A DNA stretch of 43,995 nt from Okeania sp. SIO3I5. GTDB taxonomy: Bacteria > Cyanobacteriota > Cyanobacteriia > Cyanobacteriales > Microcoleaceae. Within the stretch, counting starts at the first letter, position 1. Each line of letters begins with the position of its first letter. Below are positions 35,843 through 43,995 of this stretch, in pieces. The stretch is taken from positions 42,722 through 86,716 of the forward strand of contig NZ_JAAHHT010000029.1 of the NCBI RefSeq assembly GCF_010672085.1. Reading direction: 5' to 3'. The position numbers were made by a program, and so were the translations under genes. The notes below the pieces were generated by a model. That model ran no database searches. It had not been told where the DNA came from and was given only the letters and a program-made list of their open reading frames with translations.

Positions 35843-37006
35843 CTATGACTGAGCCAGAAATTCAAAAGGCAATCCCGCATCCCCGATACCTGGTCCTTTT
35901 GTCAAGCCTTGCCAAACGATGCTGTCGCCGTCAATCTCAAAATTTGCATTGCTGGCAACTTGAGATCCGATGCCAACATCTCTTGAAATTGTTAATCTAC
36001 CATCAAAATCTACTTTACCCGTAAACCCAAATTTAATTCCGTTATGTGGCCCTCCTACAAACTCACCAACACCATTAAATTCTCCAGTAGGAAATATTTC
36101 TTGGATCAAAAATTTAACAGCATGACCATGCCAAACGCCTGAATAGTCTCCTGGTTGCAATACATTCCTCACCATCTCCAGGGGAACATCGCCCGTTGGA
36201 TCTACGGTGTCGTTAGATGATGATTCGGAGGAAGTTGCAGAGCGAGAGAACGATACAGATATCCCCGAGCCGATCTTTGCCTTTTGCTTCTCCTGCCACA
36301 AATAGTAGGCTGCCTCAATATCAGGATCGATATAAAAGTTGTAGCCAGCGTTGTAGCCAGATTCTATCAAGTGCCTTGCTGCTGCCACCAATCCTTCTGC
36401 CCGCCAGAGGGGATAGCCGTAATCCCAATTGCCTGACAACACAGGCCACCTCTCGCCATCCTCAATACCTGCGCTTTCTTCTAAGCCTTCTTCTATTGTC
36501 GCGACTTCAACGTTATCAGGATAATAAATGGCGATACAGGTGTCGTGGCCCTCATCCTTGTGGAGACCCAGACGTAGTCGAGAAGGATCGATCTCGATCG
36601 TCCTTTCGCGATACTGATGCGAAATTTCCTCCCATGTCGTCGGCAGCGAATACCCATTCGGTTCGAGTTGAGTCTTGGTGTATTTCTGCATCATCTGGAG
36701 TGCAGTTTGAGCTTGTTTAACCGTCAACATTGCCCCACTTTGCAAATACATGGCTAACGAATGGCCAAACCGCGAATCGCTCTCATTGAAGCCAATACTA
36801 TCCTCCAAGTTTTCACCATCACCGCTTCCTGCCAAAAATAGAATTGCATTTTCTAAACGGCGATCGAAATTTTGCTCAATAAGCGCAATAATCTCCTCAA
36901 TTCGCCCTGTCATTTCTTCCTTAAGAGCAAGCAACTGATCGATAATTCTTCTCCCTAAGAAGGAGTCGATTTTGTTGGTTTGGTTTTGCTTATTTTCGTT
37001 GTTCAT
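35843..37006 (-). CDS. Unrecognised 387-residue protein, higher GC
   Basis: A polar N-terminus with a heptad-like helix (residues 15-60, IIDQLLALKEEMTGRIEEII), an alpha/beta middle (about 130-245: SRLRLGLHKDEGHDTCIAIY, RWPVLSGNWDYGYPLWRAEG, LIESGYNAGYNFYIDPDIEA), a Ser-rich linker (about 258-280) and a beta-rich C-terminal domain (about 283-387: GDYSGVWHGHAVKFLIQEIF, GPHNGIKFGFTGKVDFDGRL). No signal peptide, no known catalytic motif. I do not recognise it. By eye the coding region is clearly richer in G+C than its neighbours, which may mark recent acquisition. No ribosome binding site of note. A family B element ends 7 bp before its start codon. Confidence 0.8.
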   Translation of the reverse strand: MNNENKQNQTNKIDSFLGRRIIDQLLALKEEMTGRIEEIIALIEQNFDRRLENAILFLAGSGDGENLEDSIGFNESDSRFGHSLAMYLQSGAMLTVKQAQTALQMMQKYTKTQLEPNGYSLPTTWEEISHQYRERTIEIDPSRLRLGLHKDEGHDTCIAIYYPDNVEVATIEEGLEESAGIEDGERWPVLSGNWDYGYPLWRAEGLVAAARHLIESGYNAGYNFYIDPDIEAAYYLWQEKQKAKIGSGISVSFSRSATSSESSSNDTVDPTGDVPLEMVRNVLQPGDYSGVWHGHAVKFLIQEIFPTGEFNGVGEFVGGPHNGIKFGFTGKVDFDGRLTISRDVGIGSQVASNANFEIDGDSIVWQGLTKGPGIGDAGLPFEFLAQS

Positions 37007-37012
37007 TTGAAG

Positions 37013-37156
37013 GCGTCATTTCAGTTATCAGTTAGCCTCCTATCGGAGGAACTGCGTTAACAGTACCTCTGGGTTTAGCCAGAGGCTTAAAATAAGGAAT
37101 ATTTTCTTTTTTTATCCCCTTAAAAGGGTCGGCTTTAGACCTTTTTTTTCGGTAAA
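37013..37156 (-). repeat. Family B hairpin element (minus orientation)
   Basis: It begins gcgtcatttcagttatcagt, with an extra hairpin gcctcctatcggaggaact, tacctctgggtttagccagag, taaggaatattttctttttt and atccccttaaaagggtcg, ending in accttttttttcggtaa. Confidence 0.75.
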
Positions 37157-37766
37157 TAGGTTAACCTAAGTGTAGCGACTTGCAAACAAAAAGTACGACT
37201 CGTTGACGACTAAACCAGTAAGAGGTATAATATTGAGTCTGCTTAATTCGGTAGAAAAAATGTTTCATCTTCAACCATTACCAAATCTTCCGACACTTCC
37301 CATACTTCCCACCCTTCCCACACTCTTTTTACACCAATGCTACCGATTAGTATTAAAAGGTAATTGTATAATTAATACAAGACCAAGTTATACTATAAAT
37401 CAATAACTTCTGATGATGTAAGTAGATGATTGTCAAAACAATTCAAAATTATTAATTAAAAATTCAAAATTACCTCAGCTTGAAGTCTGAGGCTTGAAGT
37501 AAATAAATATTAGTCTTCTTTTTTCTCCTTGAAAGGAGAAGCTTGTGTCCTGAATTAAACAATTATTCAATTAGGTTAGATCCCACAATGGGCGAACTTT
37601 AAATTTTTAATTTTGAATTCAAAAAATGGTCAAGGTTAATTTATAACTGGGCTATGATAAATATCAATACTTTTTAGTATAACTAAACCCCAAAAAACTA
37701 TAATTATTTATTTTTTAGTTTAACTATATATTTTAATCTTATGGTTGATTTTATTAGAGAAAAGTA
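37157..37766. other. Intergenic DNA before SBBP gene
   Basis: It contains a ttcccacccttcccacact low-complexity tract (about 37290-37325) and a family B-like minus-strand fragment (about 37475-37560, cagcttgaagtctgaggctt and ctccttgaaaggagaagctt). The start of the SBBP gene has no clear binding site. Confidence 0.5.
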
Positions 37767-40580
37767 ATGACAAATTTCTTAGAGTTACCAGAAAATATCT
37801 TAACAGGTCTACCTGTAACTAATTTGCCTGAAGGTAATCAAATTAATAATCTAAATATTGTCTCTAGTTCAGAAACATTACTCCCCGAATTAGAAGTACA
37901 AGAATTTGAGATTCCCCAGGCAGATTTCTCTGAAACTAGCAAAATTAATAATCTAAATATTGCCTCTAGTTCAGAAACATTAGCCCCCGAATTAGAAGTA
38001 CAAGAATTTGAGACACCCCAGGCAGATTTCTCTGAAACTAATGACTTGCTCACAGGGATTAGTTTTATCGAAAATGTAGGGCAAATCAACAATTCTGATG
38101 TTGAGTATTTAGCAAAAGCAAATAACTACGATTTACTATTTGCTGAGGATGAAATTATCTTTAGTTATACTCAAAATATAGAAGGTGAAACTACCTCAGA
38201 TGTAGTGACATTAAACTTTGAGAATGCTAACTCCAACCCTCAGATAAATCCTCTAAATAAACTGCCGGGAGTTGCTAACTTTTTCCAAGGTAATAACTCT
38301 AATAATTGGCATACCGATCTGCCGACTTATGCCGCTATTGAGTATGAAAATTTATATTCAAATATTGACCTTATATACAGCAGTGTAGAAGGCAATCTCA
38401 AAAGCGATTTTATTGTCGCTCCCGGTGGCAATACTTCTGAAATTATTCTCAATTATAGTGGAGTTGAAGAAATTAGTATTTTCGCCGACGGTACTCTTTC
38501 TATAGATACTAAATTAGGAGAATTATCTGAAGCACCCCCAATTGCTTATCAAGAAATAAATGATGAGCAAATTCCAATAGAAGTTGCCTATAAATTACTT
38601 GGAAATAATCAAGTAGGATTCGACATTGGAGAATATAATCCCAACTATGAATTAATTATCGACCCCACTGTAGAATATTCCACATTAATCGGCGGAAATG
38701 GTTTTGATCGTGGTAATGGTATTGCTGTAGATGTTGCCGGAAATGTTTATATAACTGGAGATACTACTTCTGTTGATTTTCCCACATTAAATGCTATTCA
38801 ACCAGACTTTAATGGTGGGGGAGCAGTCTTTAATAACGATGCTTTTGTCACTAAACTCGACCAAAACGGAACTGTTCTTTGGTCTACTTATTTGGGAGGA
38901 AGTAACGATGAATTTGGTATAGATATTGCAGTAGATATTGATGGTGGAGTTTACGTTACAGGTAATACTAATTCCCTAGATTTCCTAACAGTTAATGCCT
39001 TCCAAACTACTTATGGTGGAGGAAGTTTTAACGGCGATGCTTTTGTGACAAAACTTTCTAGTTTAGGCAATAGTGTACAATATTCTACTTACCTTGGTGG
39101 TCGAGATGAAGATATTAGTAGAGGTATTGCCGTAGATAATAATGGTAATGCTTTTGTAACAGGAAGTACGGGAGGTTTTTCCCCATTTCCCGCCGATCCA
39201 GTTCCAGGTTTTGCTGACTTTCCTACAACAGAAAATGCTTTTCAAACTGAAACTACTAATAATGTGAATCGCGATGCTTTTGTGACTAAATTATCAAGAA
39301 ATGGCAGAACTTTAGAATATTCAACCTTGTTAGGAGGGTTCGATCTGGATTCAGGAATTGATATTGATGTAGATAATAATAGTAATGCTTATATAACAGG
39401 TTCAACTAGGTCTTTTGACTTCCCGCTCCAGAACCCTCTGCAAAATTTTTATGGCGGGGATAGCGATATTTTTATTACTAAATTAAATCCAGAAGGTAGC
39501 GACTTACTTTTCTCAACTTTTTATGGTCGAGGCGACGGAGATGCTGGTAGTGGTATTGCCATAGATTTAGCTGAAAATATTTATGTTTCTGGTACGACAG
39601 GAACTCGTATTCTTGAGGGAGATATTGCTATTTCTCCTGTGGGAGATTTTCCGGTTTTTAGTGGATTTCAAAATTTCTTTGGAGGCGGTAGTAGTGATGC
39701 TATTGTGATAAAAATTAATCGGGATGATAGTTTAGGATATGCGAGTTTTTTAGGTGGAAATAGTAGTGAGTTTGCTAATGATATTGCTATAGATAATTTG
39801 GGTAATGCTTATGTTACGGGTAGCACTGGTTCTGTGAATTTTCCAATTATTAATGAATTTCAACAAGGAGTTGGTTTGGCATTATCGGAGGATGTTTTTG
39901 TTAGTAAAGTTTCTAGTAATGGAACGTTTTTAGATTTTTCTGCCGCTATTGGTGGTGTGGGGAATGAGTCGGGAAATGGTATTGCGATAGATCCTGCTCA
40001 GAATACTTATGTAGTTGGTTTTTCTGATTCTATAGATTTTCCAAATATTAATGCTTTAAATAGTTTTAGTTTAGAATCTAATGCTTTTGTGGCTAAGATT
40101 GTTTCAGATATTATCCCGCCTAATACTTTTCAAAATTTTATTCAGTATGTGACGGAACAAAGAATCGAACCCATAGAAATATATTTTGATGAGGAGTTTT
40201 ATTTAGATAATAATCCTGATGTAGTTAGACAAGTGCAAAATGGTTTATTTATAAATGGTTTAGATCATTTTATTAAGAGAGGTCAATTTCAAGGGCGTAA
40301 CCCTAGTCTTTTGTTTGATGAAGCTACTTATTTAGTGGAAAATCCTGGTGTTAGTCAAGCTGTAGAAGATGATGTTTTTAATAGTGGATTCGAGCATTTT
40401 GTTAATGTTGGGTTTTTTGAAGGCCGTGATGAAGCTACTATTGAATTTGATGAAAGATTTTATTTAGCTTCTAATCCCATTGTCGCTTTAGCAGTAGAAA
40501 ATGCTATTTTTAATAGTGGATTTGAACATTTTATTGTATTTGGTGAAGCTGAAGGGCGATCGGGCTCGAGTTTAGACTAA
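37767..40580 (+). CDS. SBBP beta-propeller repeat protein with C-terminal repeats
   Basis: A 937-residue protein. Residues 25-90 hold a 34-residue tandem duplication (INNLNIVSSSETLLPELEVQ type). An N-terminal domain (about 95-300: SFIENVGQINNSDVEYLAKA, YENLYSNIDLIYSSVEGNLK, YELIIDPTVEYSTLIGG) precedes about nine SBBP repeats (305-795) with the pattern GIAVDVAGNVYITGDTTSVD, FPTLNA, DAFVTKL. The final 131 residues are three 43-44 residue repeats (FYLDNNPDVVRQVQNGLFIN, then GLDHFIKRGQFQGRNPS). Probably extracellular or surface-attached. No Sec signal is visible, so export by another route (type I-like) is inferred. Function unknown; adhesion or cell-surface structure is plausible. Confidence 0.88.
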   Translation: MTNFLELPENILTGLPVTNLPEGNQINNLNIVSSSETLLPELEVQEFEIPQADFSETSKINNLNIASSSETLAPELEVQEFETPQADFSETNDLLTGISFIENVGQINNSDVEYLAKANNYDLLFAEDEIIFSYTQNIEGETTSDVVTLNFENANSNPQINPLNKLPGVANFFQGNNSNNWHTDLPTYAAIEYENLYSNIDLIYSSVEGNLKSDFIVAPGGNTSEIILNYSGVEEISIFADGTLSIDTKLGELSEAPPIAYQEINDEQIPIEVAYKLLGNNQVGFDIGEYNPNYELIIDPTVEYSTLIGGNGFDRGNGIAVDVAGNVYITGDTTSVDFPTLNAIQPDFNGGGAVFNNDAFVTKLDQNGTVLWSTYLGGSNDEFGIDIAVDIDGGVYVTGNTNSLDFLTVNAFQTTYGGGSFNGDAFVTKLSSLGNSVQYSTYLGGRDEDISRGIAVDNNGNAFVTGSTGGFSPFPADPVPGFADFPTTENAFQTETTNNVNRDAFVTKLSRNGRTLEYSTLLGGFDLDSGIDIDVDNNSNAYITGSTRSFDFPLQNPLQNFYGGDSDIFITKLNPEGSDLLFSTFYGRGDGDAGSGIAIDLAENIYVSGTTGTRILEGDIAISPVGDFPVFSGFQNFFGGGSSDAIVIKINRDDSLGYASFLGGNSSEFANDIAIDNLGNAYVTGSTGSVNFPIINEFQQGVGLALSEDVFVSKVSSNGTFLDFSAAIGGVGNESGNGIAIDPAQNTYVVGFSDSIDFPNINALNSFSLESNAFVAKIVSDIIPPNTFQNFIQYVTEQRIEPIEIYFDEEFYLDNNPDVVRQVQNGLFINGLDHFIKRGQFQGRNPSLLFDEATYLVENPGVSQAVEDDVFNSGFEHFVNVGFFEGRDEATIEFDERFYLASNPIVALAVENAIFNSGFEHFIVFGEAEGRSGSSLD
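37841..38042 (+). repeat. 102-bp in-frame duplication in SBBP gene
   Basis: aattaataatctaaatattg begins at 37841 and 37943. Both units continue through gttcagaaacatta and gcagatttctctgaaac. In-frame (34 codons), few differences, so recent. Confidence 0.9.
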
Positions 40581-40866
40581 ATAGTTGAAAATAAAATCAA
40601 GGAAAGGATGGAAAAAATTTAGACCATCAACAGATATGAAAAACAAATGTTGAACTCAATTAAACTGATTTCGCTTTTTTTGTGTTTTTCTGGCTTTCAA
40701 ACTTACCTTTTCCTTTTTTGACTATCAGGTATCGTTTAATATTTAGCTTCAAAAAAACCGGGTTGATTGACTTGTAATTTTCAAAGAAATAAGCAGGGTA
40801 ATAAACCCGATTTATGCTTCAGTCCTCAGTACGGCAATTGCGATTGCATCTTTCTCATTAACCACA
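40581..40866. other. Intergenic DNA with AAACCGGGTT inverted repeat
   Basis: aaaccgggttgattgactt (40755-40773) and aataaacccgattta (40800-40814) form an inverted pair. The same element lies after each hsp20 gene (41411-41471 and 42079-42139). Confidence 0.6.
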
Positions 40867-40953
40867 CTTACTAACTACAAAATCTACTCTAAAGTAGAAA
40901 CATGAACAACAAATTAATTAACAAATAAAACATCAATTTAGGAGGTAATAAAT
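40867..40953 (+). promoter_or_regulatory. Conserved leader of hsp20 copy 1
   Basis: 87 bp from cttactaactacaaaatcta to the start codon is almost identical to 41535-41621. It contains a short inverted repeat ctact-ctaa-agtag (40884-40897) and the binding site aggagg (40940-40945). Such conservation upstream of a heat-shock gene suggests shared control, for example a repressor site or a temperature-sensitive 5' UTR; which one cannot be decided here. Confidence 0.6.
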
Positions 40954-41394
40954 ATGGCTATTGTTCGTTTTTCTCCCTGGCGTGAAATTGACTCTTTGCA
41001 AAAAGAAATGAATCATTTATTTGATACTTTGGCTCCGACTATGAATGGAGAAGAAAAAGGCATAGCATTTAAACCAGCAGCGGAAATGCAAGAAAACCAT
41101 GATGCGATTGATTTGAAACTGGAAATCCCTGGTTTAGAGGCGAAAGATTTAGATGTACAAGTGACTGCTGAAGCAGTAGCAATTAAAGGAGAGCGTCGTC
41201 AAGAAACTAAGATAGAATCACAAGGAATGACTCGTTCAGAATTTCGTTATGGTGGTTTCCAAAGAGTAATTTCTTTACCTGCGAGGGTTCAAAATGACCA
41301 AGTAAAAGCTGACTATAAAGATGGTATTTTACATCTACATTTGCCGAAATCTGAAGCTGAGAAAAATAAGGTTGTGAAAGTTAATGTCGGCTAA
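40954..41394 (+). CDS. Small heat-shock protein Hsp20 (copy 1)
   Basis: A 146-residue protein of the alpha-crystallin family: N-terminal MAIVRFSPWREIDSLQKEMN, then the alpha-crystallin domain (about 40-140: DAIDLKLEIPGLEAKDLDVQ, RSEFRYGGFQRVISLPARVQ, DYKDGILHLHLPKSE) and a C-terminal VVKVNVG in place of the usual IxI motif. Related to cyanobacterial HspA/Hsp17. It binds unfolded proteins and membranes under heat or light stress. The downstream copy differs at only seven residues (for example Asp24Glu, Lys40Thr, His127Tyr). The leader is conserved in both, so both are likely heat-induced. Confidence 0.95.
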   Translation: MAIVRFSPWREIDSLQKEMNHLFDTLAPTMNGEEKGIAFKPAAEMQENHDAIDLKLEIPGLEAKDLDVQVTAEAVAIKGERRQETKIESQGMTRSEFRYGGFQRVISLPARVQNDQVKADYKDGILHLHLPKSEAEKNKVVKVNVG

Positions 41395-41410
41395 ATTTTA
41401 GCTGCAACTT

Positions 41411-41471
41411 GAAACCGGGTTTATTCCCATGCCTATTTATTTTAAAATTACGAGTTGATCAACCCGGTTTC
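41411..41471. repeat. GAAACCGGGTT...AACCCGGTTTC inverted repeat after hsp20 copy 1
   Basis: gaaaccgggttta and gttgatcaacccggtttc flank an AT-rich centre, 17 bp after the stop codon. It may end transcription of hsp20 or be a dispersed element, since close relatives lie at 40755-40814 and 42079-42139. Confidence 0.7.
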
Positions 41472-41534
41472 TGCGTAGGTAGAATCAAACAAAATAGTAC
41501 GGCAATTGCGAGCGCATTTTTCCCATTTACCGAA

Positions 41535-41621
41535 CTTACTAACTACAAAATCTACTCTAAAGTAGAAACATGAACAACAAATTAATTAACAAATAAAACA
41601 TCAATTTAGGAGGTTAAAAAT
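41535..41621 (+). promoter_or_regulatory. Conserved leader of hsp20 copy 2
   Basis: Nearly identical to 40867-40953 and of equal length, with ctact-ctaa-agtag at 41552-41565 and aggagg before the start codon. Confidence 0.6.
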
Positions 41622-42062
41622 ATGGCTATTGTTCGTTTCTCCCCCTGGCGTGAAATTGATTCTTTGCAAAAGGAAATGAATCATTTATTTGAGACTTTTG
41701 CTCCGACTATGAATGGAGAAGAAAAAGGCATAGCATTTACACCGGCGGCAGAAATGCAAGAAAACCATGATGCAATTGATTTGAAACTAGAAATTCCTGG
41801 TTTAGAGGCGAAAGATTTAGATGTACAAGTGACTGCTGAAGCAGTAGCAATTAAAGGAGAACGTCGTCAAGAAACTAAGACAGAATCACAAGGAATGACT
41901 CGTTCAGAATTTCGTTATGGTGGTTTCCAAAGAGTAATTTCTTTACCTGCGAGGGTTCAAAATGACCAAGTAAAAGCTGACTATAAAGATGGTATTTTAT
42001 ATCTACATTTGCCCAAAGCTGAAGCTGAGAAAAATAAAGTTGTGAAGGTCAATATTGGCTAA
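41622..42062 (+). CDS. Small heat-shock protein Hsp20 (copy 2)
   Basis: A 146-residue near-duplicate of the protein at 40954-41394, with about 95% identity and an identical alpha-crystallin domain layout. Substitutions are at positions such as 24 (Glu), 26 (Phe), 40 (Thr), 127 (Tyr), 132 (Ala) and 145 (Ile). It is a complete, in-frame gene with its own copy of the conserved leader and binding site. The duplicated unit is 668 bp. Most third-position differences are synonymous, so selection has kept both copies. Functional divergence between copies is not evident. Confidence 0.95.
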   Translation: MAIVRFSPWREIDSLQKEMNHLFETFAPTMNGEEKGIAFTPAAEMQENHDAIDLKLEIPGLEAKDLDVQVTAEAVAIKGERRQETKTESQGMTRSEFRYGGFQRVISLPARVQNDQVKADYKDGILYLHLPKAEAEKNKVVKVNIG

Positions 42063-42078
42063 TATTTAGCTGTAACAA

Positions 42079-42139
42079 GAAACCGGGTTGATCAACTCGT
42101 AATTCCCAAAGAAATAACCAGGGTAATCAACCCGGTTTC
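42079..42139. repeat. GAAACCGGGTT...AACCCGGTTTC inverted repeat after hsp20 copy 2
   Basis: gaaaccgggttgatcaactc and gggtaatcaacccggtttc surround a short centre. The interior matches the element at 40755-40814 (cgtaattcccaaagaaataa versus cttgtaattttcaaagaaat). Confidence 0.75.
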
Positions 42140-42180
42140 TGCTTAAGTCCTAAGTACGGCTTTCATTTGGGTAAACCACA

Positions 42181-42208
42181 GTAGGGACGTTCCATGGAAC
42201 GTCCCTAC
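42181..42208. repeat. 28-bp perfect palindrome GTAGGGAC...GTCCCTAC
   Basis: gtagggacgttcc followed by atggaacgtccctac, mirror-symmetric throughout. Same outer and central bases as the palindrome at 30017-30044. Confidence 0.9.
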
Positions 42209-42413
42209 AATGTTTTGCTTGTGAAGATGTGGTTCATCAATTTGAAAAGCGCTGTATATCATGTCCGGATAATCAGTGATCAAAAAACCTTTTCCCGTAA
42301 GTACCTTTTCTTTCCTTCTGCCTCCCCCCCCTTTCAAAGGGGGGTAAGGGGGATGCCTTCTGCCTTACCTCCTCGAAAATGTAACTATTCAACCGGACAT
42401 GATATAACTTCTC
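42209..42413. other. Intergenic DNA with C/G hairpin
   Basis: ccccccctttcaaagggggg (about 42327-42346) forms a strong hairpin like those at 29894 and 34023. A weak ORF spanning this region is not supported. Confidence 0.5.
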
Positions 42414-43994
42414 TTACCAGGGACTGCCAATCATCATAAACCCAGACCAATAATAAGGATGAGATAAATTTTGATTCTCAACCTTCCCTAACGCCTGCGG
42501 TAATACTACTGCTCCACGAATACCAGTTCCCCTTAACTCCCCTTCTTCAATAACCACTTCCCCTCGCAACATTGCTAACTGCGCCTGTCGTAGTGCTTCT
42601 GCTTTAATCTTGGCATTATTCAAATGAACGTAAAATTCTGTCATTAACCCTAATGTTCCTTCATCACTCACATACCAAATACTTGCTAAAGCTGACTTGA
42701 CTCCTGCTGCTACTGCTAATCCGGCAAATCCTAATTCGGCATTTTTGTCTCCTACTGCAGTCCGACAAGCTGACAAAACTAACAATTCTACTGCTGGTTC
42801 ATCCCACCCTAACTCTCTAATTTGGTCTAACTGGAGTTGCTCTGAACCCCACAACTGAATGTAAGAATTATTTGCTCTTCCTGGTTTAAATTCTGCATGA
42901 GTAGCTAAGTGAATAATAGGATAAGGATAATTTTGTCGTTCACTTAAGAGGTTATTGTAGGTAAATTCTTCATTAATAAATTTACTGCCTTCCCATAATT
43001 TTTGGGAAATAGTTTCCAATTCTACGGGGACTGCTGGTAAGGGGTTTAATTCCTTGAAGTTAGACGCTCCCATTGCTAATACTCTGGTCTCTTGAAGCGG
43101 TCGATAGTTGGTATCCATTAAGCTGACACTGGGAATTAAACTGAGACTATATTTTTCGATTAAAAATTGTTCTCCATCGTGTAATGCTGCTACAGGTAAA
43201 GCACGCAAACCTTCATCCATGCTGAAGAGTAGGGTATCGATATTAGCTGCTTCTAGTTCTGCCGACATGGGTGCAATCAACCAATCATATAATTGTTGTG
43301 CTGGTGGTAGATAACTATTAGTCTGACGACGAGCAGGATTGGTGATATTTGCGCGGAACTTTAATACTACTTTCATTAGTTCTTCGCGGTTAACTGCGGG
43401 AACGGTTTTGAGTATGGGTTCGCTATCTGGTGTATATAATACCAGTTGTATTTCGTCTGGGTAAGCGGTGACATAGATAATAGCTGAGTTGTTACCTGTT
43501 TGACTGGCGATATCAGTTAGAACTTCCCGGATATTTTTTGTAGATGCGGTACTTGATAAGTCAAACTCAAAGTAGTCGGCAAATTCATTGTTGCGATCTT
43601 GTTCTATGTTGATCAATGTTGTGGAATTGGCAGCTACAGATAGGGGTGTGCTATTCACAATATTGATGTTTCGTAAAGCGGTGGTGGTATCTGTGTTCAG
43701 GTTGCCTTTCAGAGTATCGCTTACTTGGTTTTGCAGGTTAGGATTATTGCTGGTTGTGATAGTGCTGTTACCTCGGACTGATTGGAGAATTTGAGTAGTA
43801 GCAGGATTTAATACTTGATTGTTAGATGGAGCAATATTTTCAGTTACAAGAATTGAAGCTACTGGCGCTGACACCACGTTGGGAGCAGTTTCGGGAATTA
43901 CTGGCGCTGATACCACGTTGGGTGCAGTTTCGGGAATTACTGGCGCTGATACCACGTTGGGTGCAGTTTCGGGAATTACTGGCGCTGATACCAC
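42414..43994 (-). CDS. CHAT-domain protein, C-terminal part, runs off right edge
   Basis: 526 visible residues of a gene that continues beyond the window; the apparent GTG start at 43994 only reflects the edge. The N-terminal visible part is a tandem array of [13 protein letters not shown]-like 13-residue units, then a Ser/Thr/Asn-rich region. From about 165 the CHAT domain begins, with [40 protein letters not shown], the catalytic His in [10 protein letters not shown] (about 366) and Cys in [12 protein letters not shown] (about 410), ending [20 protein letters not shown] domains are caspase-like peptidases. In filamentous cyanobacteria they often end large secreted or TPR-containing proteins. 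What lies upstream cannot be seen. Confidence 0.9.
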   Translation of the reverse strand: MVSAPVIPETAPNVVSAPVIPETAPNVVSAPVIPETAPNVVSAPVASILVTENIAPSNNQVLNPATTQILQSVRGNSTITTSNNPNLQNQVSDTLKGNLNTDTTTALRNINIVNSTPLSVAANSTTLINIEQDRNNEFADYFEFDLSSTASTKNIREVLTDIASQTGNNSAIIYVTAYPDEIQLVLYTPDSEPILKTVPAVNREELMKVVLKFRANITNPARRQTNSYLPPAQQLYDWLIAPMSAELEAANIDTLLFSMDEGLRALPVAALHDGEQFLIEKYSLSLIPSVSLMDTNYRPLQETRVLAMGASNFKELNPLPAVPVELETISQKLWEGSKFINEEFTYNNLLSERQNYPYPIIHLATHAEFKPGRANNSYIQLWGSEQLQLDQIRELGWDEPAVELLVLSACRTAVGDKNAELGFAGLAVAAGVKSALASIWYVSDEGTLGLMTEFYVHLNNAKIKAEALRQAQLAMLRGEVVIEEGELRGTGIRGAVVLPQALGKVENQNLSHPYYWSGFMMIGSPW

Positions 43995-43995
43995 G
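43855..43995 (-). repeat. 39-bp tandem repeat coding [13 protein letters not shown]
   Basis: ggcgctgataccacgttggg, followed by tgcagtttcgggaattact, repeats every 39 bp at least three times up to the window edge, in frame with the CHAT gene, nearly without variation. Confidence 0.9.

Noticed and set aside
35827-36938. Plus-strand frames of 62-167 codons
   Set aside because: Shadow frames of the minus-strand 387-residue gene; composition is Arg/Ser-rich and without motifs.

Overview
The window looks like chromosome from a filamentous cyanobacterium of the Trichodesmium/Okeania/Microcoleus type. This rests on photosystem II genes (psbN and psbH), cyanobacterial forms of tatA, pth, aroC, pyrG and carB, many GCGATCGC (HIP1-like) octamers, AT-rich DNA, and long intergenic spaces packed with tandem and interspersed repeats. 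The genus is an inference.

Layout. 1-9350: a minus-strand cluster of tetratricopeptide-repeat (TPR) genes. Two carry a C-terminal PAPS-dependent sulfotransferase domain and one is TPR-only. Around them lie truncated and tandemly duplicated pieces of the same genes and a six-copy 182-bp tandem repeat. 9350-11590: non-coding, with a segment present three times and several hairpin elements. 11595-13605: aroC followed by a metallo-beta-lactamase-fold hydrolase, probably one operon. 13606-15460: non-coding, with a decayed TnpB gene. 15461-19900: psbN (antisense), psbH, tatA, an intact IscB gene preceded by its HEARO/omega-RNA, pth and a small conserved cyanobacterial gene. 19983-20975: nine copies of a 117-bp tandem repeat in front of pyrG. 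23436-26025: a two-repeat hypothetical protein, a ROK sugar kinase with a small conserved gene upstream, and an Imm17-like membrane peptide. 26548-29778: carB. 30278-35756: a TPM-domain membrane protein with a glycine-rich tail, a DUF433 gene followed by an ATPase plus TOPRIM-like pair (a split OLD-like, possibly defensive module), an LRAT-like protein and an alpha/beta hydrolase. 35843-40580: an unrecognised 387-residue protein of higher GC than its surroundings and a 937-residue SBBP beta-propeller protein. 40954-42062: two nearly identical tandem hsp20 genes with a conserved 87-bp leader. 42414-43994: the C-terminal part of a CHAT-domain protease-like protein running off the right edge.

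The most notable system is the IscB nuclease. RuvC and HNH catalytic residues all appear present, and the gene sits directly behind a well-conserved structured RNA region, inserted between tatA and pth with no transposase nearby. The second theme is repeats. At least six copies of a 170-290 bp element with GTAAGCATTCAGC / GCTGAATGCTTAC inverted ends (family A) and at least ten copies of a hairpin-rich element (family B) fill most intergenic gaps. One family A copy ends just before tatA and supplies a misleading upstream start codon. Housekeeping genes are nucleotide and aromatic biosynthesis (carB, pyrG, aroC), translation recycling (pth), protein export (tatA) and photosystem II. No tRNA, rRNA or CRISPR array was seen.
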